NCBI GenBank assembly: GCA_002505455.1
Contig: DAVB01000028.1
Location: 1-27,556, forward strand
From: Euryarchaeota archaeon UBA52
GTDB lineage: Archaea > Thermoplasmatota > Poseidoniia > Poseidoniales > Thalassarchaeaceae
DNA: 27,556 nt
Direction: 5' to 3'
The position numbers were made by a program, and so were the translations under genes. Below are positions 8,654 through 16,800 of this stretch, in pieces. Below the pieces are notes generated by a model, which saw only the letters and a list, made by a program, of their open reading frames with translations, was not told where the DNA came from and searched no databases. The first letter of the stretch is position 1, and every line of letters starts with the position of its first letter.

Positions 8654-9652
8654 ATGCCTCTTCGAACGAGCCGAATCATGAACTTGTTCGGCCGAGTCAT
8701 CATGGCGTTCATGCCGATTACGCCTAAGGCGTTCATACGATTCATATCTCGACGTTATGTGGCTGGGTCAGAGTTGGAGGATGCTCTCAGAGTCATGCAA
8801 AAGATGTCGTCCGAGAATACATCATTCACTGTTGACGTCCTTGGTGAAGACATCTCCACATTGGAAGGTACCCAGCCATTCATCGAAGAATATAATCGAC
8901 TTATAGAGGCAATAAGCCGGTCCGACTTAGATGCTCATATTTCTTTGAAACCAACCGCCTTCGGCCTTGACATAGATTACGAATACGCTCTGAAAACTCT
9001 TTCCGAAATAGTCCGAAAGGCGAATGATTCCCAAATATATGTTCGACTTGATATGGAAGACAGCACACACACTGAATCTACTCTGCAGATGATGGAAGAT
9101 CTTTATTCGGCAGGTCATCTCAACGTAGGTGTAGTGCTCCAAGGCAGACTTTTCAGAACCAATGATGACCTTTTGCGTGTTGCTGATGCCATGGGCAAAC
9201 ACGCCGACGTCAGAATTTGTAAGGGCATATACCTCGAACCTCCAGAAATAGCATACACGGGTTATTCGGATATTGTGAACGCCACATCGGATGCTGTCGA
9301 GAGAGCATTGGATCTTGGGATGTATGTGGGCATCGCATCCCATGACCATCCAGTGATCAATGCAGCCTTGCAAGCTCTCCAATCCAGGGGGATAACGCCC
9401 GAAAAATCAGATCCAAGAAACCCAGCACCGATTGTGAAGCCAGGGAAGGGGCGCGGATATGAGTTTCAGTTTCTTCTTGGAGTCAGGGGCGACGTAAGGA
9501 GGCAACTCGCGTCTAATGGACATCTTACCCGCGTTTACCTCCCCTATGGCAGGCAGTGGTATGAATACAGTATGAGAAGACTCAGAGAGAATCCTGGAAT
9601 CGCATGGCACGTGGCGAAGTCAGTAATCATGCCATGGACAAACAGGAGATGA
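8654..9652 (+). CDS. putA: Proline dehydrogenase (FAD-dependent)
   Basis: Oxidises L-proline to pyrroline-5-carboxylate with FAD, passing electrons to the membrane quinone pool. This is a monofunctional, single-domain form of 332 residues without the P5C dehydrogenase half found in bacterial PutA. Typical strands of the TIM barrel are visible: DAHISLKPTAFGLDID, YVRLDMEDSTHTEST, VGVVLQGRLFRTNDDLLR, RICKGIYLEPPEIAY (the usual KGxYxE loop), YVGIASHDHPVI, FQFLLGVRGDVRRQL and the substrate-binding YGRQWYEYSMRRLRENP. I chose ATG 8654; a TTG at 8639, inside the end of dtdA, is an alternative. The stop is two bases from the convergent zinc-finger gene. No P5C dehydrogenase gene lies in the window. 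Confidence 0.92.
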   Translation: MPLRTSRIMNLFGRVIMAFMPITPKAFIRFISRRYVAGSELEDALRVMQKMSSENTSFTVDVLGEDISTLEGTQPFIEEYNRLIEAISRSDLDAHISLKPTAFGLDIDYEYALKTLSEIVRKANDSQIYVRLDMEDSTHTESTLQMMEDLYSAGHLNVGVVLQGRLFRTNDDLLRVADAMGKHADVRICKGIYLEPPEIAYTGYSDIVNATSDAVERALDLGMYVGIASHDHPVINAALQALQSRGITPEKSDPRNPAPIVKPGKGRGYEFQFLLGVRGDVRRQLASNGHLTRVYLPYGRQWYEYSMRRLRENPGIAWHVAKSVIMPWTNRR

Positions 9653-9654
9653 GG

Positions 9655-10242
9655 TCACTCCGCATGCAGGTATATTCTACGTATATCGGCCGCTGCTCTA
9701 CGACCTCTCAATGTGCGGCCCTTGCCAGTGTGTATGGCTCGAATCGTCCACGTCGAACCTTCGACTTCGATATATGTCCCGCATGAGAAAATAGTGTCCG
9801 GGCTGCATTCCATCGATGATGAACGACTCACCTCTCCGTCCGTCATTGTCAAGGGTATGATCACTCTATCCACTCTGATGGCCCACCCTCTTCGGATGCT
9901 TCCCGCGTCTATCCTTTTCACACTCCTTCCATCTTCCTCTTCAAGACGAGTTATTGTCCACTCGGAACCACCATGTTCGAAGGTATCTCCCACACATATT
10001 TCTTCATCGTCATCCGAATCTATGCTCTCAAATGAAGAAGATCTCCCGTCGGAGAGAGTCATCCCAATTTTGACTGGTTTAGGAGGTCGTAATATTATGG
10101 TATGAACATGTTTGCATCCGGAACATCTGACTAGAAGATCGACTCCCTCCCCAATCTCTTTCTCCCTTAGGGTGACATGTTCCATCTCTGATGAGCAAGA
10201 TGGGCAGAATAGGTCTACACGCCCTTCTGCTTCGGAAGCCAT
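9655..10242 (-). CDS. HVO_0476-family zinc finger protein
   Basis: A 195-residue protein with an N-terminal zinc ribbon (C13, C16, C39, C42 in FCPSC and VRCSGC), then an acidic linker (ESIDSDDDEEICVGDTF) and two related beta-barrel-like halves. The halves share the pattern of a small SH3/OB-like fold: GGSEWTITRLEEEDGR versus EGSTWTIRAIHTGKGRTL. This architecture fits the HVO_0476 family, a conserved archaeal zinc protein whose function I do not know to be established; a nucleic-acid-binding role is plausible. It ends in IRRIYLHAE. The stop is two bases from that of proline dehydrogenase, and the start is 82 bases from a divergent methyltransferase-like gene. Confidence 0.8.
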   Translation of the reverse strand: MASEAEGRVDLFCPSCSSEMEHVTLREKEIGEGVDLLVRCSGCKHVHTIILRPPKPVKIGMTLSDGRSSSFESIDSDDDEEICVGDTFEHGGSEWTITRLEEEDGRSVKRIDAGSIRRGWAIRVDRVIIPLTMTDGEVSRSSSMECSPDTIFSCGTYIEVEGSTWTIRAIHTGKGRTLRGRRAAADIRRIYLHAE

Positions 10243-10324
10243 CGTTTACGACGCGTGAGCCCCCTATTCTTCAATACGATGGACAATAGCCATGATTGAT
10301 ATCTGGTGCCTTTAGTCAAGTATC

Positions 10325-11095
10325 ATGTCACTCCCTGGCGGAAACCTACCGATGAGGGGCGAGGAAGAAATTCTCCATGCCCTAATTGAGCAGAATCAAG
10401 ACTTCAGCACAGATGAGCCAGAGATCGCAGCAAATATCGGTCAACAGATGCTACACATGGACCTACCTCTTCTTCCTCGAGATGCACGGGCGAGAATCCG
10501 GGACATCGCTGCCAGGGTAACTCCTGAGAATGTAGTTCTAGTCGGCGGAGGGATCGGACATCTTTCCGCATGGCTGTTGGATGCGTGGGCCACTGCACAT
10601 TCCAAGCGCCCATCCACATTCAGAATTATAGAAGAGGGAGGAAAGTTCGGAGTAATTCTGGACCGACTTATACGCAGATATTCCGCTGAATCATGGACCT
10701 CAGTACTATCACGTCCATGGAATGAAGTAGTTGCCGAGACGACTGCATGGAATGCAGCATCTGCGACACCAGAAAATAGCATAATTTCACCCATACCCTT
10801 GCCATCCCCCACTGGCATGGTAATAATCGACGTACCTGAAGTGCAAAGACCTGCTACTCTTCAGTTGGCATTTGAGATACTGAAAGAAGACGGGATCGTC
10901 ATGGTTATCGAGCCAGAGGTCCCAACAGGAGACGTTGGAGACTTCGAACCAGGTAAGCCATCGACAGAGGCTCAGAAGCGTGTAGAAGCCTTCAACTCAT
11001 GGATCTCCGCAATAAGGGAATCCCAGATGCGCGGATTTAAGTCAGCATTCGTCGAACTATCTGGTGCAACATTAGTGGTACTCGTTTCCTGTTGA
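10325..11095 (+). CDS. SAM-dependent methyltransferase-fold protein, unknown target
   Basis: A 256-residue protein with a class I methyltransferase topology. An N-terminal helical cap (residues 1-65) is followed by VVLVGGGIGHLSAWLLDAW (70-88), a motif I-like glycine loop, a post-I strand FRIIEE (99-104), MVIIDVPE (165-172) at the motif IV position, and LKEDGIVMVIEP (186-197), the usual strand after a ...KxxG... helix. It closes with a hydrophobic strand, GATLVVLVSC. Motif I is unusual (GGGIGHLS rather than GxGxG/S with a following acidic residue). The substrate cannot be named. The last 124 bases overlap the antisense end of the subtilase gene. ATG 10325 is used; ATG 10352 is a possible later start. 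Confidence 0.7.
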   Translation: MSLPGGNLPMRGEEEILHALIEQNQDFSTDEPEIAANIGQQMLHMDLPLLPRDARARIRDIAARVTPENVVLVGGGIGHLSAWLLDAWATAHSKRPSTFRIIEEGGKFGVILDRLIRRYSAESWTSVLSRPWNEVVAETTAWNAASATPENSIISPIPLPSPTGMVIIDVPEVQRPATLQLAFEILKEDGIVMVIEPEVPTGDVGDFEPGKPSTEAQKRVEAFNSWISAIRESQMRGFKSAFVELSGATLVVLVSC

Positions 11096-12291
11096 GAGTA
11101 CAGTACCTCTCCAGAATATCGATTTTGAGTACTTTCGTTCGGTGCGTCCCCGATTAGGCCAATAGTATTCACAATCCCGTAACCAAACCGATCATCGTGT
11201 CCCGTAACCCCTTCTTTTTGTGTAGATGTTTGCGATATCCTGCTCTTGATGTCCTCTATGGCACTTCTATCTCCTGAGCGAGCAAGGTCCGGCTCATTCT
11301 GTATCACTAACGCAAGGATGCCTGATACCCAAGCAGTTGCAGCCGAAGTACCACTCGAGTATCCATACCAACTCCCACTGTTTGTGAGCAAAACTGGCAC
11401 CTCCGATGCAGGAGCTATCACCTCAGGTTTTTTGTCTGGATCCTGTCTTGGAAGAATCGGATTAGGCCAGAGCCGGCCATTATTGTCCCCCTGTGAACTT
11501 CCTGACCACACATCCCCATTCCGATTAACACCTCCAACACATATCACATCCTCAACCGATCCTGGGGAAGCAACATCTCCATCATCATCCGTACCGTCAT
11601 TGCCTGCTGCTGCGACCACGAAGACCCCCACGTCGAGAGCATCCTCTACAGAGTTCTCCAGAACATCAAGAGTGAGGCCTGATAGGCCCGGCCCCTGATC
11701 GCCCCCTAGACTCAGCGAGATTATGTCGGCACCTTGAGCAGAGCACCAATCTACCGCTTCTGCGATACCCTCATCCGTACCTGAGCCAGAATCATCAATC
11801 CCCTTGGCGATGAGAAGATCCGAACCCCCGGCAATACCCCCTACTCCTCCTTTGGATGCAATAATCCCGGCCATTGCAGTCCCGTGCCCTTGATCGTCAT
11901 AGGGTTCCACCCTTCCATTTATGGCATCATACCACCCATTAATGCTAACTCCATCCATGCCAGGGTGTGAAAGATCGACTCCTGAGTCAACTATGCATAT
12001 CGTAACTCCTGAACCATCGAGATTCCCATCCACTTTGTCAATAGCAGTCATCCTTTCATAGTCATCTTGCCATGCTAAGAGAGTTGCAGGCGGCCCTCCA
12101 AAAATTACATTCTCTTCGCTGAGGAGCCACATCGCTAGGATCGCTATGGACAATCCGGTAACTAGGGTTGATACTGCGGTGATGAGGTAGGGAAGTGCCG
12201 AGACTTTGGATACGCTATGAGCAGAAACACCCTCGTCATTTTGACTCAGAAACTCAGCGACTGAGTCTATTTCTTGATCCACTGTCCACAC
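10972..12291 (-). CDS. Membrane-anchored subtilisin-like serine protease (S8)
   Basis: A 439-residue peptidase of family S8. A short N-terminal region (1-33) and one transmembrane helix (about 34-57, LITAVSTLVTGLSIAILAMW) precede the catalytic domain, with no obvious pro-domain. The triad is complete: Asp102 in TICIVDSGVDLSHPGM, His136 in DDQGHGTAMAGIIAS, Ser316 in SSGTSAATAWVSGILAL, and Asn231 in VAAAGNDGTDDD as oxyanion residue. The domain ends near 380 (GYGIVNTIGLI). Residues 381-439 are a low-complexity tail whose last 41 residues are encoded antisense to the methyltransferase-like gene. The start is 21 bases after the stop of the upstream zinc-ribbon membrane protein, so both are probably one operon. 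Substrate unknown; the catalytic domain is probably outside the cell. Confidence 0.9.
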   Translation of the reverse strand: MWTVDQEIDSVAEFLSQNDEGVSAHSVSKVSALPYLITAVSTLVTGLSIAILAMWLLSEENVIFGGPPATLLAWQDDYERMTAIDKVDGNLDGSGVTICIVDSGVDLSHPGMDGVSINGWYDAINGRVEPYDDQGHGTAMAGIIASKGGVGGIAGGSDLLIAKGIDDSGSGTDEGIAEAVDWCSAQGADIISLSLGGDQGPGLSGLTLDVLENSVEDALDVGVFVVAAAGNDGTDDDGDVASPGSVEDVICVGGVNRNGDVWSGSSQGDNNGRLWPNPILPRQDPDKKPEVIAPASEVPVLLTNSGSWYGYSSGTSAATAWVSGILALVIQNEPDLARSGDRSAIEDIKSRISQTSTQKEGVTGHDDRFGYGIVNTIGLIGDAPNESTQNRYSGEVLYSQQETSTTNVAPDSSTNADLNPRIWDSLIAEIHELKASTRF

Positions 12292-12312
12292 TCCACATTA
12301 CTATTCTGAAGG

Positions 12313-13491
12313 CTACCATAGCTCTCCTTGCGTAGAAAAATGATCTTCGACATTTGATGTGGCGCCACACGAACCGCATGCCACCAACCCCACATGCTCA
12401 ACACCGCAATATTCGCATTCAGTCCCGACAAGACCCCGCCCCTCACAATTTTCAGTCCTGCAAGAAACAATGATCGAACCATCGCTTTCCCTTGATACAG
12501 AACTCGTCACACCGCAATCGGGGCAGATTCCAATTTCTACCTCTATTCTCTCCGAACCTATGCCCTCAGAGACCATTCTCGCTAGCTTTGATTGTATGCC
12601 TCCGCTGGAACTCCCCATCATGAATTGTGGATACCAACAAACGTGTATGAGTAACGCAAATGATACCAGCCCGGATATTATGTGTAGGGCCATGAATCCC
12701 CCAGTATCGCCTATAATGGGCGGCGGTCGAGCCACTGCATGAGTGCCTGACCAAGCACTAATGTTGAGGAATAATAGCCAGAGAAACAAGGAGATGTTCC
12801 ATAGTAGAAGGCTATGATCTTCTTGTGCACTACGCATCCGCCGGGGATCCGGGTGAATATGAGAAACCTCCACATGAAAGTCTCGTGTTTCCATCACAGA
12901 TCTTCTCACAACGCCCAAGCTGACAAAGAGTATGATCCCATTCCCAATTATTGCCCCTGTCCATGTTGCTAGGCCTGAACCCATTGGGAAGTATGGGTCA
13001 GAGGCATGACTGGCTATATGCCCATATTCAACAGCAAGTATTCCAAATATTAGGTATAGCAGATTTTCCCGCATGAGTGGGAATATTGCCATTAGGAGCA
13101 CATATGCCGCTACGGATATGAAGAGCGAGAGGAATGAAAGAACTAACGCTCCCCCTGTAACGTGCAGAAATCCACTCTCAGAGCCAAATATACCTCCTCT
13201 GTTGTAATCCCCACCACTCGATAACTCCCCACTCCCAAGATCCCACGAGCCAAGAACCAAGGCTCCGAATGCAAGAACAAGGGGCACTGCGTGGGTGTAG
13301 GTTAGGCTACCCTTGGCCGCGATTAAATTGAACTTCATTTGTCTGAGTACCTCATCCACAGGAGATAGAATCCCGAACCTTGATCCAAATTGTGTAAATG
13401 CGTCTACTTCGGTCAAGCGCGTAACATGTTCAGAAGCCGAATCACGCTCTACGGCATCAACGTCCACATGAATCGGCCACGATACAACCAT
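12313..13491 (-). CDS. Six-helix membrane protein with two C-terminal zinc ribbons
   Basis: A 392-residue protein I do not recognise. Residues 1-60 are soluble; six hydrophobic helices lie at about 66-83, 110-140, 142-160, 172-196, 228-248 and 264-286. The C-terminal 70 residues carry eight cysteines in two ribbons: C323/C326 with C344/C349, and C359/C362 with C372/C375 (GICPDCG, SCRTENC, ECEYCG, ACGSCG). Histidines in or near helices include H110, H158, H162, H270 and H284; H270 and H284 are 14 residues apart in the last helix, a spacing known from cytochrome b, though this alone is weak. It is the first gene of a pair with the membrane-anchored subtilase. A sensor, adaptor or substrate-presenting role is inference. 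Confidence 0.72.
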   Translation of the reverse strand: MVVSWPIHVDVDAVERDSASEHVTRLTEVDAFTQFGSRFGILSPVDEVLRQMKFNLIAAKGSLTYTHAVPLVLAFGALVLGSWDLGSGELSSGGDYNRGGIFGSESGFLHVTGGALVLSFLSLFISVAAYVLLMAIFPLMRENLLYLIFGILAVEYGHIASHASDPYFPMGSGLATWTGAIIGNGIILFVSLGVVRRSVMETRDFHVEVSHIHPDPRRMRSAQEDHSLLLWNISLFLWLLFLNISAWSGTHAVARPPPIIGDTGGFMALHIISGLVSFALLIHVCWYPQFMMGSSSGGIQSKLARMVSEGIGSERIEVEIGICPDCGVTSSVSRESDGSIIVSCRTENCEGRGLVGTECEYCGVEHVGLVACGSCGATSNVEDHFSTQGELW

Positions 13492-13531
13492 TTGGAAATT
13501 CTGTACATGAGTGCGGGGTAGGACGCTGATT

Positions 13532-13617
13532 TGGCGCCGAGACGGAGATTTGAACTCCGGAGGGAAGATCCCACATGATTTCCAGTCATGCGCAATACCA
13601 GGCTATGCGACCTCGGC
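13532..13617 (-). tRNA. tRNA-Ser (anticodon GGA)
   Basis: On the minus strand the gene runs from 13617 to 13532 and folds as a class II tRNA. The acceptor stem is GCCGAGG with TCTCGGC. The D stem is GCA/TGC, and the anticodon stem CATGA/TCATG carries the loop CTGGAAA (anticodon GGA, reads UCC/UCU). The variable arm is long (GGGA TCT TCCC), and the T stem CGGAG/CTCCG has TTCAAAT as its loop. Discriminator G is followed by an encoded CCA (13534-13532). There is no intron. Confidence 0.95.
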
Positions 13618-13681
13618 TTGTGAGCCGGCCTGAACAGCAATGATGTTTGAGGCTGTTGATTGGTCAAATCGATTTACGCAG

Positions 13682-13690
13682 CGATTAAAT
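13682..13690 (+). promoter_or_regulatory. TATA-like box upstream of tRNA-Thr
   Basis: The element CGATTAAAT lies in the gap between the two divergent tRNA genes, about 30 bases before the first base of tRNA-Thr, the expected distance for an archaeal TATA box with a transcription start a few bases upstream of the tRNA. It is assigned by position and composition only. Confidence 0.35.
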
Positions 13691-13715
13691 CAAGACTCTG
13701 GGTCCCGGTGATGCC

Positions 13716-13790
13716 GCCACTGTGGCTTAGGGGTATAGCGTCGCCTTGGTAAGGCGAAGGTCGGGGGTTCAATTCCCCCCAGTGGCTCCA
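13716..13790 (+). tRNA. tRNA-Thr (anticodon GGT)
   Basis: Acceptor stem GCCACTG pairs with CAGTGGC (13780-13786). The D arm contains AGGGGTAT, and the anticodon stem TCGCC/GGCGA carries the loop TTGGTAA (anticodon GGT, reads ACC/ACU). The T stem GGGGG/CCCCC carries the TTCAATT loop. The discriminator is T, as usual for archaeal threonine tRNAs, and CCA is encoded at 13788-13790. There is no intron. It is divergent from tRNA-Ser and lies 55 bases before the start of the giant surface protein gene. Confidence 0.95.
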
Positions 13791-13810
13791 AGGATTGCTC
13801 ACTTTCTTTC

Positions 13811-13819
13811 GCATATTTC
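13811..13819 (+). promoter_or_regulatory. TATA-like box for the giant surface protein gene
   Basis: GCATATTTC lies in the short gap after tRNA-Thr. Its centre is about 31 bases before the ATG at 13846, which fits a transcript with almost no leader. No ribosome site precedes that ATG, consistent with leaderless translation. Position-based inference. Confidence 0.35.
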
Positions 13820-13845
13820 ATAGTCTCATCATACGTCACGGGTAC

Positions 13846-16800
13846 ATGTCCCGTACGAACGCCCGCCGAGCAATCCTTCTGACAGCCTTGATGCTGTTTG
13901 TGCCGATAGCCCAAGCTGACCTCTCGGAGTGGAGGGGTCCAGATGCCGTGAGACCTTCCGATGGCGGATCAGACTTCACAGCACTACGCGTCCCTACGAA
14001 CGCGACTGTATTGGACAGCTGGGTAGAGATATCAAACGAGGAGGTCGCCCAGTCTTCTGAGAATCTAATCTCATGGCATCAAGACTCTCCAAACAATGAC
14101 GGAGCCTTCCTTAGCGGTATAGCGGTTAATTCAGATGGCCAACTGCTACTTGAGGACGATTTCACTGTATCTCAGATAGAGAGCTTCGACGGGGGAAATT
14201 ACACAATTGAAATGCCGAATGGATACTACCACTCCCCCGGGGTTCTAGCTGTTTATTCCATTGAGCAAATTTCTTCAAGCGCTTCATGCAGTAATCTGGA
14301 CTCCACAAAGTTATCCCATGGGCACGACATCGACGGAGACGGGAATCTTGACATTGATGAGATCGAATCGTCCAATGAGTACTGCCCGTCCTCAGGATTG
14401 CCTGACAGCATTACTTCACTGAATATCACAGATCCTGGCACTGGTTACGAAGATGGAAATCTATCTGCAACGGGCGGCGGTGGCTCAGGATTCAATGGCA
14501 CATACCTTTCAGGAAGAGGTATCGGTTCAGCCACCTTGATTTCAGGAGGCAGCGGATACCAAAATGGCACTGTGTTTAATGTGGAATGCGGGAGAAATTG
14601 TCCCGGTACAGGTGCCAATTTGACGGTTACCTCGGTAGATAGCTCCGGTGCTATAACTGGGATTTCGCTTACCTCACACGGCTTCAATTACACAACAGAA
14701 CACACACTCTCATTGGCCAACACCGCTGCTACTGGCAGGCAAGCGGACATCGCTCTAACACTGAATTCGACAGGCCCCATCGTGATCGCCACGATAGAGT
14801 CACTCGGCTCAGGGTACACGTCGACTCCGACGATCGTTCCAAGTGGCACGGGAAGCGGCGCAGTGATCACACCCGGATTGGGCGGCTTCTTCAACTGGTT
14901 GATCGAGGATCGCCCAGATGCTGCTGATTCAGCCACATGCAGCGAAGGAGGTCACCTCATGGACATCGGGCAGGACCTGAATAACGATGGTGCGCTCAGC
15001 TCAACAGAGATACTACAGACAACTCCGCTGTGTCACAACGAGGATATAGACTACTGGTCCTCAGTATTGCCTGAAACGATGAACGGTTCTGTTTACCTGG
15101 ATGAGAGAACACTTCCACACGGGGTAGTCCCATCAATGGCGGTTGAAGGACGGGTTATCGCAGGAACCATGCCCGGCAACCCGGTTCCCGCGGGCGTTGA
15201 CACATCCCTCTATCTGCCCCCCTTGGACGTCCCGGATAGCGACCTACAAGTGGGCTACACCCTATCTTTCGATCACTGGTATCACGTTGACAGCACATCA
15301 ACTGGCGATGGTGATGGCGCATGGGTGGAGTTCAGGATGATGAATGGCACATGGGGCCCATGGTCATACATTGAGCCAGCAGGGGGGTACCCCAGTACAC
15401 TGTCATCAGACGGCCCCGCAGTTCCGGGGCAACCATCCGGGGACCTTCCGGTATTCGCATCTCCTTCGCATAGTGGTTGGACGTCTGAGAATATAGATCT
15501 CACAACCTTATCTGGAATAGATGATGCCGACAAGATACAATTCAGGTTCCGACTCTGGACCCATCCCTCGTCTCAGAATTTGAGGCCCGGCTGGTTCCTA
15601 GACAACATCTCCTACCAGAATGTCGGAGGAATGGATGGAGGTTGGCTACACGGCTGCTCCCTCCCAGCGCAAGCAACCTGTTCGTATTCTAACTACGCTC
15701 ATGGCGCCCTGCAGACCCAGATAAGTACACAGGGCACGTCGGCTAACTCGAAGATAAGGCTCAACATCGAGTATGACCTTGAAGGCAGTACATTCGACAA
15801 CTATTGCGTAGAAATGTCAACCAACAATGCGTCTTGGGTCGATATTTCATCCTCTACGTCTCTGACATCTACTGCTTGCGACGATAGGTCCGGATCCATA
15901 CCAGGTACCAGCGGCGATCAGAGCGGAGGCTTAGTGATCCAGCAGTTCTCAGTCCCCTCGCAGTTCCTTAATTTGAACAACGTGTACCTCAGAATCCTTG
16001 TGGATACTGATGGCTCTGTGACATACGGGAGCCCCCAGGATAACTTCGAAGGCGTCTTTTTGACCGACGTCTCTCTCGTCACTCCCGGCACAGCCGTACA
16101 TTGGTCTGATGACTTGGGTACCAGCAGCACGTTCTACCATTATGTCGCATCCGGCGGGTACTGCGGGCTCGGCTCTTGCGTCGATGATTGGAACCACATC
16201 CAGCTCTTCGGCGGGAGCATAGACCAAACCATGGGATTCGAGAACTCATATGCGACTGCCCCGGAGAGTACCCATGCTCCTGGATGGAGCACCACCGGGA
16301 CTTCAGACACATGGAATTACGGCTTTTTGGGATCATCACTCACGCTTGAGGAGCCAGCAAGCTTCCCGTACCTTTACGGGACAGATTTGACCGGCCCATA
16401 CTCGGACAATAAGAATGGCTACCTGCTGTCGCCAAACTACAATATTCCGGATTCAGGTGCAACACTCCATTTCGCGAAGTGGAGTTGCATGGATCCCTTT
16501 TACAGCACTGACGGTGCACAATTACAGTACCGCGTTAATGGAGGGTCATGGCAGCATTTCCAACCTTCGATGACAGGGTGGTATGACGGTGTCAGAACCT
16601 CGACATGGAACAATCCGTGGGGCTCAGATGAGATTTGGTTCGACGGCGAATGCGGAATCGATGAGATGTCTGAGAGAGAAGCGCCACTGGACCAATGGTC
16701 TGGCGAGCAAATGCAATTCAGATTCCAATTCTCAACGGACACATGCTGTCAGAATAGCGGTTCAGAAACATATGAAGGATTCTACGTCGATGATTTCGGC

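Noticed and set aside
13690..13914. Minus-strand frame containing GGIEPPTFALPRRRYTP
   Set aside because: This is the well-known false protein that arises from reading a tRNA gene antisense; it lies over tRNA-Thr.
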